Part shown: in pieces, positions 29,215 to 37,559 of the stretch | How the letters are laid out: each line of letters begins with the position of its first letter | How positions within the stretch are numbered: position 1 is the stretch's first letter | Position numbers and translations under genes: made by a program | Source: JBMNIZ01 sp050951405 | Lineage (GTDB): Bacteria > Bacillota > DULZ01 | Reading direction: 5' to 3' | Assembly (NCBI GenBank): GCA_050951405.1 | Contig: JBMNIZ010000002.1 | Span: 1-64,000 of the forward strand | DNA length: 64,000 bases | Notes under the pieces: model-generated | Seen by the model: only the letters and a program-made list of their open reading frames with translations | What the model was told of the DNA's origin: nothing | Databases searched by the model: none

Positions 29215-30043
29215 TCAAAGTAATCGGGGTTCGTTTTAAAACCGCTGGAAAAATCTATTATTTCGACCCGGGAGATCTTCCCATCCGGGTCGGTGATAGA
29301 GTCATAGTAGAGACAGCCCGAGGAGTGGAATTCGGGGATGTGGTGGCCGGACCCAAAATGGTGGAAGAGGACGAGGTGGTCTCCCCCCTGAAGAAAGGTG
29401 ATCCGGCTGGCCACGGAGGACGACCTGCTCACGGTTCAGCTGAATAAACAGAAGGAGAAAGAGGCCTATGAGATCTGCCTGAAAAAGATCAGAGGAGCAC
29501 GGCCTGCCCATGAAACTGATCGATGTGGAATACACTTTTGATGTGAGTAAGATCATTTTTTACTTTACCGCCGAGGGCCGGGTGGATTTCCGGGAACTGG
29601 TCAAGGATCTGGCGGCGGTATTTCATACCAGGATCGAACTGCGCCAGATCGGAGTCCGGGACGAGGCCAAGATGCTGGGGGGACTGGGCTCCTGCGGCCG
29701 GGCCTTGTGCTGCACCAGCTTTTTGGGCGATTTTGAACCGGTTTCCATCAGGATGGCCAAGGACCAGAATCTTTCCTTGAACCCGGGGAAAATCTCCGGC
29801 ATCTGCGGCCGTTTGATGTGCTGCTTGAAGTTTGAAAACGAAGCTTATGAAAGGGCCCGGGAACTCTTACCGCCACCGGGCAGCAAGGTTAAAACTCCGA
29901 AAGGGCCGGGTCAGGTGGTGGAGGTCAACCTGTTAAAAGAGACGGTGCTGGTGGAGACTGCCAATCAGGAAAGATATGAGTTTGCGGCCAAGCAGGTCAG
30001 AAAAATCAAGGAAGGGAAGGAAGATCAGTCAGGCCAGAACTAG
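29211..30043 (+). CDS. ricT: RicT/YaaT-like PSP1-domain protein (frameshifted as sequenced)
   Basis: PSP1-domain protein; in Bacillus, RicT (YaaT) works with RicA and RicF in sporulation, competence and RNase Y-dependent mRNA maturation. TTG 29211 follows AAGGAGG. N-terminal MIKVIGVRFKTAGKIYYFDP; shifts near 29395 and 29492 break the middle (VIRLATEDDLLTVQLNKQKE lies in another frame). Then the conserved cysteine blocks GSCGRALCCTSFL and GICGRLMCCLKFE, which may hold an iron-sulfur cluster as in RicT. The position between holB and yabA matches Bacillus. Confidence 0.85.
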
Positions 30044-30084
30044 AGTTGACAGAGAGTCTGGATTGGGTAGGGGAGGGATTTCCC

Positions 30085-30387
30085 TTGAGAGTGACGCAAG
30101 CCATTATGGATCTGGAGGCACGCCTGGAGGCCTTGCTGGCGGAAGTACAAGCCAGTTGAAAATGCATGTATGTGCTCTGGAGGAGCAGAACCTGGAATTG
30201 AGAACCAAACTGTATGCCCAAAAGGAGGAGCAGGACGGGGCCTATGAGAATCTGACCAGGCTTTACGAAGAAGGCTACCATGTTTGCCCGGTACACTTTG
30301 GCCGTTCCCGGATTGAGGGAGAGGACTGCCTGTTTTGTCTCAGCTTCCTGCAAAAAGAACTTGCAGGAAGGAAGGGAGGCCAAATAG
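30085..30387 (+). CDS. yabA: Replication initiation control protein YabA (frameshifted as sequenced)
   Basis: YabA binds DnaA and the sliding clamp and limits replication initiation. The N-terminal coiled coil begins VTQAIMDLEARLEALLAEVQ and continues after a shift near 30160 as ALEEQNLELRTKLYAQKEEQ. The C-terminal zinc motif is HVCPVHFGRSR followed by EDCLFCLSFL. The TTG 30085 start lies behind GGGGAGG. The exact end is uncertain: a further one-base shift near 30355 would give the usual short tail and the stop at 30387; without it the frame runs into rsmI. In Bacillus it follows ricT, as here. Confidence 0.75.
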
Positions 30388-30444
30388 ATGCCTTTCTCTG
30401 TTGGAAGAAGGGAAAAGGAAATGGATCAGAGGGGAAGTGTTTGA

Positions 30445-31308
30445 ATGTCGGGCATACTCTACTTATGCGCCACACCCATCGGCAACTTGGAGGACCTGAC
30501 ATTCCGTGCTTTGAGAATTTTACGGGAAGTGGATTTGATTGCTGCCGAGGATACCAGGCAGACCAGCAAACTGCTCAATCATTACCAAATCAGCGTTCCT
30601 CTTACCAGTTACCACCGCTATAATGAGAAAACTAAAGGCGAAAAGCTGTTGGCCCTTTTAGATCAAGGGAAAAAAATCGCCTTGGTTTCCGATGCAGGCA
30701 CACCTGGTATCTCCGATCCGGGCAGCCATTTGGTCGCCCAAGCGCTGGCAGCGGGCCACCGGGTGATACCGGTGCCGGGTCCTACCGCTCTTATTGCCGC
30801 TTTAACCGTTTCCGGCTTGGATACCAGGAGATTTGCTTTCGAAGGTTTTCTGCCCAGGACAAAAAAGGACCGCCTTGCTTTTTTGGCCGGTCTTCAAGAA
30901 GAAGAGCGGACGCTCATCTTTTATGAAGCCCCTCATCGACTGAAGGCTACTTTGGAGGCCTTGGAGCAGCTTTTTCCCCGGAGGAAACTGGCGGTGGCCC
31001 GGGAATTGACCAAGAAATTTGAGGAAGTGTTGAGAGGGACCCCGGGACAGCTGCTGGCCCATTTCCGCCAAATCGAACCCCAGGGGGAAATTACCATCGT
31101 CATGGAGGGTTGCCGGGCAGATGACTGCCCAAAAAAGGCAGGTGGGACAAAAGAGGAAGATCCCTGGCCCTTGATCAGGGAGTTGAAAGATAAAGGCTTG
31201 AGGACCGGGGAGATTGCCAGGGAAGTCTCCCGGCTGCTGGGCATCTCCAAGAGGGAAGCTTATCGGCTGGCCCTTCAGCTGGAAAAAAAGAAAAACATTC
31301 CCCATTAG
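30445..31308 (+). CDS. rsmI: 16S rRNA (cytidine-1402 2'-O)-methyltransferase RsmI
   Basis: Methylates the ribose of C1402 in the decoding centre of 16S rRNA. 287 residues with the SAM-dependent tetrapyrrole-methylase fold: LYLCATPIGNLEDLTFRALR, AAEDTRQTSKLLNHY, SDAGTPGISDPGS, IPVPGPTALIAAL and FEGFLPR. The C-terminal helix-turn-helix-like tail (TGEIAREVSRLLGISKREAY) is typical. Intact, in contrast to its upstream neighbours. The Bacillus genes yabB and yazA are absent between yabA and this gene. Confidence 0.95.
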   Translation: MSGILYLCATPIGNLEDLTFRALRILREVDLIAAEDTRQTSKLLNHYQISVPLTSYHRYNEKTKGEKLLALLDQGKKIALVSDAGTPGISDPGSHLVAQALAAGHRVIPVPGPTALIAALTVSGLDTRRFAFEGFLPRTKKDRLAFLAGLQEEERTLIFYEAPHRLKATLEALEQLFPRRKLAVARELTKKFEEVLRGTPGQLLAHFRQIEPQGEITIVMEGCRADDCPKKAGGTKEEDPWPLIRELKDKGLRTGEIAREVSRLLGISKREAYRLALQLEKKKNIPH

Positions 31309-31321
31309 GAGGAATGTTTTT
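31291..31321. terminator. Bidirectional terminator between rsmI and abrB
   Basis: AAAAACATTCC / GGAATGTTTTT stem with a 9-base loop. A-runs and T-runs on both sides let it work for both converging genes. Confidence 0.8.
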
Positions 31322-31339
31322 CACATAAGCTTGTCCACT

Positions 31340-31591
31340 TTAAACGGCCTTAGCCGACATCGCTTTTGCGCATTCGTTGCACACATTCTTGCCTTTGAAC
31401 ACTTGTACGTCTTCCGCATTGCCGCAGAAAACACAAGCAGGCTCATATTTTTTCAAGATGATTTTTTCATGGTCCACATAGATTTCCAAAGCGTCCTTTT
31501 CGTCAATGCCCAAGGTCCTGCGCAGTTCAATTGGGATGACCACTCTTCCCAGCTCGTCCACTTTCCGGACAATTCCAGTTGATTTAATCAC
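31340..31591 (-). CDS. abrB: AbrB-family transition-state regulator with C-terminal cysteine pairs
   Basis: 83-residue DNA-binding protein with the AbrB/SpoVT swapped-hairpin N-terminus (GIVRKVDELGRVVIPIELRR, then TLGIDEKDALEIYVDHEKI). The C-terminus carries two cysteine pairs (CVFCGNAEDVQVFKGKNVCNEC), a possible zinc ribbon; classical AbrB has a different multimerisation tail. The protein probably controls the switch from growth to stationary phase or sporulation. It is transcribed away from metG, with a shared region of about 250 bases between them. The same gene order is seen in Bacillus. Confidence 0.88.
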   Translation of the reverse strand: MIKSTGIVRKVDELGRVVIPIELRRTLGIDEKDALEIYVDHEKIILKKYEPACVFCGNAEDVQVFKGKNVCNECAKAMSAKAV

Positions 31592-31727
31592 TTAACTTCT
31601 CCTCCCTTGTTTCAACAAGATTCGACATTCCTAATGTAAATGATACCAATGATTCCAGTAATAGTCAATAGTTTTTGCAAAATTCTTGGGAAAAAATGTA
31701 TTAGTTTGTACCATAGGAAGGCAGAAC

Positions 31728-31756
31728 TTGACAGCTTAAAAACCATTATTTACAAT
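31728..31756 (+). promoter_or_regulatory. metG promoter
   Basis: TTGACA (31728-31733), 17-base spacer, TACAAT (31751-31756): near-consensus for the housekeeping sigma factor. Confidence 0.75.
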
Positions 31757-31771
31757 AAGGTCACAATAGTT

Positions 31772-31793
31772 GCCGGAAAAGGCCGGCTTTTTT
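31772..31793 (+). promoter_or_regulatory. Terminator-like hairpin in the metG leader
   Basis: GCCGG-AAAAGG-CCGGC followed by six T, starting only about 10 bases after the predicted transcript start. A second GCCGG at 31798-31802 could pair with the same CCGGC and disrupt it. The leader is too short for a T-box. Possible attenuator; weak evidence. Confidence 0.4.
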
Positions 31794-31839
31794 CTATGCC
31801 GGAGGCTTTTCACATTTTTCAGGACGGAGGCTGTAGATC

Positions 31840-33761
31840 ATGTCCAGAAAAACTTACTATGTAACCACACCAATTTATTACCCCAGCGACCGGCTGCACA
31901 TCGGCCATGCTTTGACCACCACTATGGCCGATACCTTGGCGCGTTTTAACCGTCTTCTGGGCCATGATACTTGGTTTCTGACGGGTTCCGACGAGCACGG
32001 GCAGAAAATCCAGAGGAGAGCAAAGGAAGCGGGGGTTTCCCCCCAGGATTTTGTCAATGGGATTGTTGCCGGTTTCCAGGTGCTCTGGCGCAAACTGCAC
32101 ATTGAATACGATGATTTCATTCGGACCACGGAAGAGCGTCATCAGAAAGTGGTTCAGGATCTTTTCCAAAAGATTTACGATAAGGGGATATTTATAAAGC
32201 GGAATATGAGGGCTGGTACTGTACTCCCTGCGAAACCTTCTGGACCGAGCGGCAAAGCGAAGGAGGCAATTGCCCGGACTGCGGGCGGCCCTTGGAATTG
32301 CTGAAAGAGGAAAGCTATTTTTTCAAAATGAGCAAATATGCCGACCGGCTCTTGGAACATATTGAGAAGAATCCCCAGTTTATCCAGCCGGCCTCCCGGC
32401 GCAATGAAATGATCAATTTCATTAAGCAGGGATTGGAAGATCTGTGCGTGTCCAGAACTACTTTTGACTGGGGCATCCCCGTGCCCTTTGATAAAAAGCA
32501 AGTGGTTTATGTCTGGTTCGATGCCCTCACCAATTATATTTCCGCCCTTGGCTACGGCAGCCAGGACCCAAAATTCGACAAATACTGGCCCAGTGCCCGC
32601 CACCTGGTGGGGAAGGATATTATGCGTTTTCACACCATTATCTGGCCCATTATTCTCATGGCGGCGGATATACCCCTTCCCCAAGCGGTTTACGGGCACG
32701 GCTGGCTCCTATTACTGGATGAGGGCAAAATGTCCAAATCCAAAGGCAATGTGGTTGATCCTTTGGAGCTGATCGACAAGTATGGGGCCGATGCCATTCG
32801 CTATTTCCTTTTACGAGAAATGCCTTACGGACAGGATTTCTATTATTCGGAGGAGGCTCTGGTGAACCGGATCAACACGGATCTGGCCAATGACTTCGGC
32901 AATCTCTTGAGCCGGACCACTTCCATGATCGACAAGTTCTGCGGCGGATTGATTCCGGCCCCCGGCCAGGAGGAAGCCTTGGACCGGGAGATCCGGGAAC
33001 TGGCTCTCAGCTTTCCTGGGCAGGTGGAGGAAGCCCTGGATGCTTTTGATTTTAGCCGTGCCCTCCAGGCCATTGGGAAACTGATCAACCGGGGCAACAA
33101 ATATATTGAAGAAACCTCTCCTTGGCTTCTGGCCAGGGAGGAAAAGACCAGATCCCGGCTGGGCACCGTGCTCTACAACTTGGCTGAGTCTTTGCGCTTT
33201 GCCACTGTGTTGCTGTCTCCTTTTATGCCCACCGTACCGGAAAAAGTCTTTGGCCAGCTGGGGATCCTGGGGCGGAAGGATCTCTTGACTTGGGAGAGCG
33301 TTCAGCGTTGGGGAGCTTTGCCGCCGGGGATCAGGATTAAAAGAGGAAAACCTATTTTCCCCAGGATAGAATGGGAAGAAAAAGAGAGGGATTTAGTAGT
33401 GAAAGAGGAGAGAAAAGAAGATCCCGTCCCGGGAGTGGCCCAGATCGGTATTGAGGATTTCAGCAAGCTGGATTTTCGGGTGGCAGAGGTGATCCAGGGG
33501 CGGAAAGTGGAGGGAACCGATAAGCTCTTGGAACTGCGCCTGCGCCTGGGTGAGGAAGAAAGGACCATTGTGGCCGGGATTGCCCAGCATTACACAGGGG
33601 AAGAAATGGTGGGCAAAAAGATCATTGTGGTGGCAAACTTAAAACCGGCCAAAGTGCGGGGTATTGTCTCCCAGGGGATGCTGCTGGCAGCCAGCCGGGG
33701 GGAAAAGCTGGCCGTCCTGACCGTAGATCGAGATATTCCCAGTGGAGCGAAGGTGAAATGA
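31840..33761 (+). CDS. metG: Methionyl-tRNA synthetase (frameshifted as sequenced)
   Basis: Charges initiator and elongator tRNA with methionine. Class I signature: HIGH-type DRLHIGHALTTT, KMSKS-type GKMSKSKGNVV. One zinc-binding cysteine pair set, CTPC and CPDC, lies right where the frame is lost: near 32197 a one-base shift hides YEGWYCTPCETFWTERQ and the frame resumes before LELLKEESYFFKMSKYADR. The C-terminal tRNA-binding domain (residues from about 535, DFSKLDFRVAEVIQGRKV) makes it the long, dimeric form. The stop overlaps tatD by 4 bases. Confidence 0.92.
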
Positions 33762-34546
33762 TCGCTCTGGCCGATACGCATGTGCACTTGAATGACAGGC
33801 AATACAATGATGATTGGGAAGAGACGGTGACCCGGGCCCAGGAGGCCGGGGTGGTGCTGATGATCAACGTGGGCTATGATCTGCCTTCCAGCCGGCGGGC
33901 AGTGCAAATGGCCCAGGGGAAAGACGGTCTTTACGCCGCCGTAGGCATCCATCCCCATGATGCCCTCACTTTAAACGAGGATGCTCTGGCGGAGCTGAGT
34001 TCTTTGGCTGGCCATCCCCGGGTGGTGGCGGTAGGCGAGATAGGATTGGATTACTACCGGGATTTGTCGCCCCGGGAGGTCCAGAGGAAGGCTTTTCGCC
34101 GGCAGTTGAGATTGGCCCGGGAAATGGGTAAGCCTGTGATTATTCACGACCGGGATGCCCATGGGGATGTATTGAAGATTCTCCGCGAAGAAAAGGCCCA
34201 AGAACTAGGGGGTGTCCTCCACTGCTTTTCCGGCAGCTGGGAAATGGCCCGGGAAGCTATTAAAATGGGCTTCTACATTTCATTTGCCGGCCCGGTTACT
34301 TATAAGAATGCCCGGCGGCTGCTGGAAGTGGCCCGACAGGTTCCTTTAAACCGTCTCTTGCTTGAAACCGACTGTCCTTATCTTACGCCGGAACCCCATC
34401 GGGGGCGCCGCAATGAGCCCCTTTATGTGGCTTTGGTGGCGGAAAAGATTGCTGAGTTGCGAGGAATGGACCTGGAGGAGCTGGCGGCGGCCACTCTGTC
34501 CAATGCCAGGACTCTTTTCCGGCTGGAGGAGTTGCACAGGATTTAA
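33758..34546 (+). CDS. tatD: TatD-family metal-dependent deoxyribonuclease
   Basis: TIM-barrel hydrolase of 262 residues with the metal ligands ADTHVHLND, the GEIGLDYYRDLSPR segment, PVIIHDRDA, HCFSGSWEMA and LLETDCPYLTPEPHRGRRNE. TatD enzymes have 3'-5' DNA exonuclease activity and act in DNA repair or turnover. It overlaps metG, matching the metS-yabD order of Bacillus. Confidence 0.93.
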   Translation: MIALADTHVHLNDRQYNDDWEETVTRAQEAGVVLMINVGYDLPSSRRAVQMAQGKDGLYAAVGIHPHDALTLNEDALAELSSLAGHPRVVAVGEIGLDYYRDLSPREVQRKAFRRQLRLAREMGKPVIIHDRDAHGDVLKILREEKAQELGGVLHCFSGSWEMAREAIKMGFYISFAGPVTYKNARRLLEVARQVPLNRLLLETDCPYLTPEPHRGRRNEPLYVALVAEKIAELRGMDLEELAAATLSNARTLFRLEELHRI

Positions 34547-34584
34547 TTGCCCGGCAGCCGGGCCTAAATAAGGGGTGGAGAGGG

Positions 34585-35730
34585 ATGCGGATTGTCTTGG
34601 CCCCCGATTCTTATAAAGGCAGCTTGAGTGCCAGCCAAGTGGCTTTTTACATGGAAGAAGCCATTCGGGAGGTGGCCCCTTGGATACGGGTGGAGAAGGT
34701 TCCCATCGCCGATGGAGGGGAAGGGACCGTAGACGCCTTTTTAGCCGGCGCGGGAGGAGAAAAACGGAATCTCACCGTGACCGGGCCCTTAGGGGAGCCG
34801 GTGCAGGCCTTTTTTGGCATTCTGCCCGATGGGACCGGGGTCATCGAGATGGCAGCAGCTTCCGGGCTGCCCCTGGTGCCGCCGGAACGGCGCAACCCTT
34901 TAATCACTACCACCTATGGTACCGGTGAATTGATCAAAGGGGCCTTGGACGCAGGCTGCCGGAGGTTGGTCATCGGGGTTGGAGGCAGCGCCACCAACGA
35001 TGGAGGCCTGGGCATGGCTCAGGCTCTGGGAGGGATTTTTCTGGACGGCTCCGGCCGCCCTTTGGCTTTTGGGGGAGGGGAGCTGTCCAAACTGGAAAGG
35101 ATTGATCTGCAGGGTCTCGATCCCCGCCTCCGGGGGATGGAGATCCTGGTGGCCTGTGATGTGGATAATCCTCTCTGGGGACCGAACGGGGCCGCCGCTG
35201 TTTTTGCCCCGCAAAAAGGAGCCGATCCGGAAATGGTTTGCCGGCTGGATGAGGGATTGAAACACCTGGCGGATGTGATGCGCCGGGAGCTGGGCAGGGA
35301 CGTGGGAGACCTGCCCGGTGCCGGCGCTGCCGGAGGGCTGGGAGCGGCTTTGCTGGCTTTTTTGGGAGCCAGCTTGCAGCCGGGGATTGAAGTGATGGCA
35401 GCGGTGACCGGACTGGAAGAAAAAATTGCCGGTGCGGATCTGGTGATCACCGGAGAGGGGAATACGGATTACCAGACCGCCCGGGGCAAGGCACCGGTGG
35501 GAGTAGGCAGGATCGCCCGTAAATATGGAGTTCCGGTAATTGCCCTTTCCGGGGGTTTGGGCCTGGATGTGGAAAGGGTTTATGAGGCGGGGCTGGATGC
35601 TGTTTTCAGCATTATGCCCGGTCCCTTGACTTTGGAGGAAGCTATGGAAAGGGCCCCGGAACTGCTAAAAAAGGCTACGGCAAATTTGATCCGGCTTTTA
35701 CTGAAATGGCAGGAAAGAGAGGCAAGGTAG
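34585..35730 (+). CDS. glxK: Glycerate kinase (GlxK/GarK family)
   Basis: Phosphorylates D-glycerate, normally to 2-phosphoglycerate. 381 residues with the family start IVLAPDSYKGSLSASQVA, the PIADGGEGTVDAFL block, the VGGSATNDGGLGMAQALGG block, and ITGEGNTDYQTARGKAP near the C-terminus. It lies 38 bases after tatD, behind GGGGTGGAGAGGG. The following hydroxyacid dehydrogenase overlaps its end closely, and the pair could funnel glyoxylate or hydroxypyruvate via glycerate into glycolysis. Confidence 0.92.
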   Translation: MRIVLAPDSYKGSLSASQVAFYMEEAIREVAPWIRVEKVPIADGGEGTVDAFLAGAGGEKRNLTVTGPLGEPVQAFFGILPDGTGVIEMAAASGLPLVPPERRNPLITTTYGTGELIKGALDAGCRRLVIGVGGSATNDGGLGMAQALGGIFLDGSGRPLAFGGGELSKLERIDLQGLDPRLRGMEILVACDVDNPLWGPNGAAAVFAPQKGADPEMVCRLDEGLKHLADVMRRELGRDVGDLPGAGAAGGLGAALLAFLGASLQPGIEVMAAVTGLEEKIAGADLVITGEGNTDYQTARGKAPVGVGRIARKYGVPVIALSGGLGLDVERVYEAGLDAVFSIMPGPLTLEEAMERAPELLKKATANLIRLLLKWQEREAR

Positions 35731-35732
35731 TC

Positions 35733-36719
35733 ATGAGCAAATCTTGGAATGTCTATGTGACCCGCAGGATTCCCCAGGAAGCCCTGGACTTGCTGTCCCG
35801 GCATTGTCGGATGGAGGTGAACCCGGAAGACCGGGTTTTGAGCAGGGAAGAACTTTTGGCCAATGTCCGGGGCAGGGATGCGGTTCTCTGCTTGCTGACC
35901 GATCTTATTGATGGAGAAGTCCTTGATGCGGCCCGCGGAGCCAAGATTTTTGCCAACTATGCGGTTGGCTATGATAATTTGGATATTCCTGCAGCCACCC
36001 AAAGGGGAATTTGGCTTTCCAATACGCCGGGGGTGCTAACCGAAGCCACGGCGGAAATGGCCTGGGCTTTGCTTTTTGCCGTGGCCAGGCGGGTGGTGGA
36101 AGCGGACAATTGGAACCGGGCGGGAAATTTTCGCGGCTGGGGGCCCTTGGATTTTCTGGGGCAGGGAATAGGTGGAAAAACCTTGGGTATTATCGGCGCC
36201 GGCAGGATCGGCCAATGTTTCGCCCGCCGGGCCAAGGGTTTCGAGATGACTATTCTTTATCACAGCACCCGTCGGAAGCCGGATTTTGAAAAGGAATGCG
36301 ATGCGGTGTTCGTGGATCTGGACACCCTTTTATGCCGTTCGGACTTTGTATCCCTCCATGTACCCCTCTTGCCGGAAACCCGCCATCTCTTGGGGGAGAG
36401 GGAGTTCCGTTTGATGAAGCCTTCGGCCATTCTCATCAACACTTCCCGGGGACCGGTGGTGGATGAAAAGGCCCTGGTCCGGGCTCTGCGGGAGGGACTC
36501 ATCTGGGGAGCCGGTTTGGATGTCTATGAGGACGAGCCGGAGATGGCCCCGGGCTTGAAGGATCTGAAAAACGTGGTTCTTTGCCCCCACATTGCCAGTG
36601 CTACTTACGAGACGCGGACAAAAATGGGTTTAATGGCAGCGGAAAATATCTTGGCCGCCCTCCGGGGAGAAATCCCTCCCAATTGCCTGAATCCGGAAGC
36701 CAGAAGAGAAAAGCTTTGA
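35733..36719 (+). CDS. D-2-hydroxyacid dehydrogenase, glyoxylate/hydroxypyruvate reductase type
   Basis: NAD(P)-dependent dehydrogenase of 328 residues. Substrate domain VYVTRRIPQEALDLL; Rossmann motif LGIIGAGRIGQCFARRAKGF; catalytic Arg in INTSRGPVVDEKAL; Glu in YEDEPEM; His in LCPHIASATYETR. Close in layout to GyaR-type glyoxylate reductases, but specificity cannot be proven from sequence. Start ATG 35733 is 2 bases after the kinase stop; an in-frame ATG at 35706 lies inside the kinase gene. Confidence 0.88.
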   Translation: MSKSWNVYVTRRIPQEALDLLSRHCRMEVNPEDRVLSREELLANVRGRDAVLCLLTDLIDGEVLDAARGAKIFANYAVGYDNLDIPAATQRGIWLSNTPGVLTEATAEMAWALLFAVARRVVEADNWNRAGNFRGWGPLDFLGQGIGGKTLGIIGAGRIGQCFARRAKGFEMTILYHSTRRKPDFEKECDAVFVDLDTLLCRSDFVSLHVPLLPETRHLLGEREFRLMKPSAILINTSRGPVVDEKALVRALREGLIWGAGLDVYEDEPEMAPGLKDLKNVVLCPHIASATYETRTKMGLMAAENILAALRGEIPPNCLNPEARREKL

Positions 36720-36742
36720 CATCAATAAATACCTCCTCATTT

Positions 36743-36769
36743 CACACTTCTTTGCACCTGGCATACAAT
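36743..36769 (+). promoter_or_regulatory. Mother-cell sigma factor-type promoter (SigE/SigK)
   Basis: ACAC at 36743-36746, 15-base spacer, CATACAAT at 36762-36769. The -10 fits the SigE/SigK consensus (CATACAAT / CATANNNTA), and the -35 AC-type fits SigK. It lies 57 bases before the cysteine-rich protein gene. Confidence 0.55.
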
Positions 36770-36825
36770 GTATTAGTAAACCGAGCAGGTTTGAAATTCG
36801 AAGATAGAGGAGGAGGTAATCAATA

Positions 36826-37497
36826 ATGCCCCAAGAAGATGTTCGGAACCAGGTAATCAGGTCCGGCATTTTACCTGTGGATGCTGTTACCGGTTTGCCC
36901 ATTTGCCCCACCCCCACGGAAATAATCTGTCTGAAAGTTGACAAGGTGTACAATGAGTGCAAGCAGACCGATGTGAATAACATCCCCTTTAGGATTTCCC
37001 CGCCTAGGAATGCTAATTCTGTTCGCTGTGTTTCCGCCGCTGTAGAAGATGTGCGATGTGAAGTGGACACCGGCACGGTTACGGTCACCTTTGACTTGGT
37101 GGTCACCTTCCAATTGCTCCAGGGGAGTACCGTGGTGGCCACCATTACTGAACGGATTCAGAATGAGACCAAAACCGTCCGTCTGAGAAGAGCCGGTGAG
37201 AGAGGTCTTCAATGTGAGGTGGATATTTTCCCGGAATGCCTCCTTTGCTTTATTTCCGATACCAGCCCCGGGGGTTCGGTGACGGAGGTCACCTGCTGTA
37301 TTGGCAAGCTTTTCTTGTTCAAGTTATTCGCTCAGGTTCAAGTCTTGGTGCCTTCTTTTGGCTTCTGCCCCGAGCCGCCGGAATGTGAGACTGTGGCCGG
37401 TCTTTGTCCGGATTTCAGCCCTGAGTGGCCTCCTTATCCGCCTCAGGTAGTTGACAATGACGGGGGAGAAAATGGGGGAGGATGTCACTGCGGATAA
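36826..37497 (+). CDS. Cysteine-rich protein, probable spore coat or exosporium component
   Basis: 223 residues with no catalytic motif that I recognise. Features: the LKVDKVYNECKQTDVNNIPF segment (about residues 36-55), paired cysteines throughout (VTCCIG, ECLLCF), a beta-rich central part (TVTVTFDLVVTFQLLQGSTV), and a C-terminal tail rich in Pro, Gly, Asp and Asn ending GGGCHCG. No signal peptide or membrane segment. A mother-cell type promoter lies upstream and AGAGGAGG precedes the start. Together these suggest a spore-surface protein; I do not recognise the family with certainty. Confidence 0.6.
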   Translation: MPQEDVRNQVIRSGILPVDAVTGLPICPTPTEIICLKVDKVYNECKQTDVNNIPFRISPPRNANSVRCVSAAVEDVRCEVDTGTVTVTFDLVVTFQLLQGSTVVATITERIQNETKTVRLRRAGERGLQCEVDIFPECLLCFISDTSPGGSVTEVTCCIGKLFLFKLFAQVQVLVPSFGFCPEPPECETVAGLCPDFSPEWPPYPPQVVDNDGGENGGGCHCG

Positions 37498-37530
37498 ATT
37501 TTCATGAATTACTTATCCCGTTTTTACATG

Positions 37531-37559
37531 AAAAAGCCGCCCTTTTGGGGCGGCTTTTT
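37531..37559. terminator. Bidirectional terminator between the spore gene and the mrp operon
   Basis: AAAAAGCCGCCC-TTTT-GGGGCGGCTTTTT. Overlaps the stop region of the converging antiporter gene. Confidence 0.85.

Noticed and set aside
31620..31839. T-box riboswitch upstream of metG
   Set aside because: The distance from promoter to terminator-like hairpin is about 30 bases and no T-box TGGNACCGCG sequence is present.
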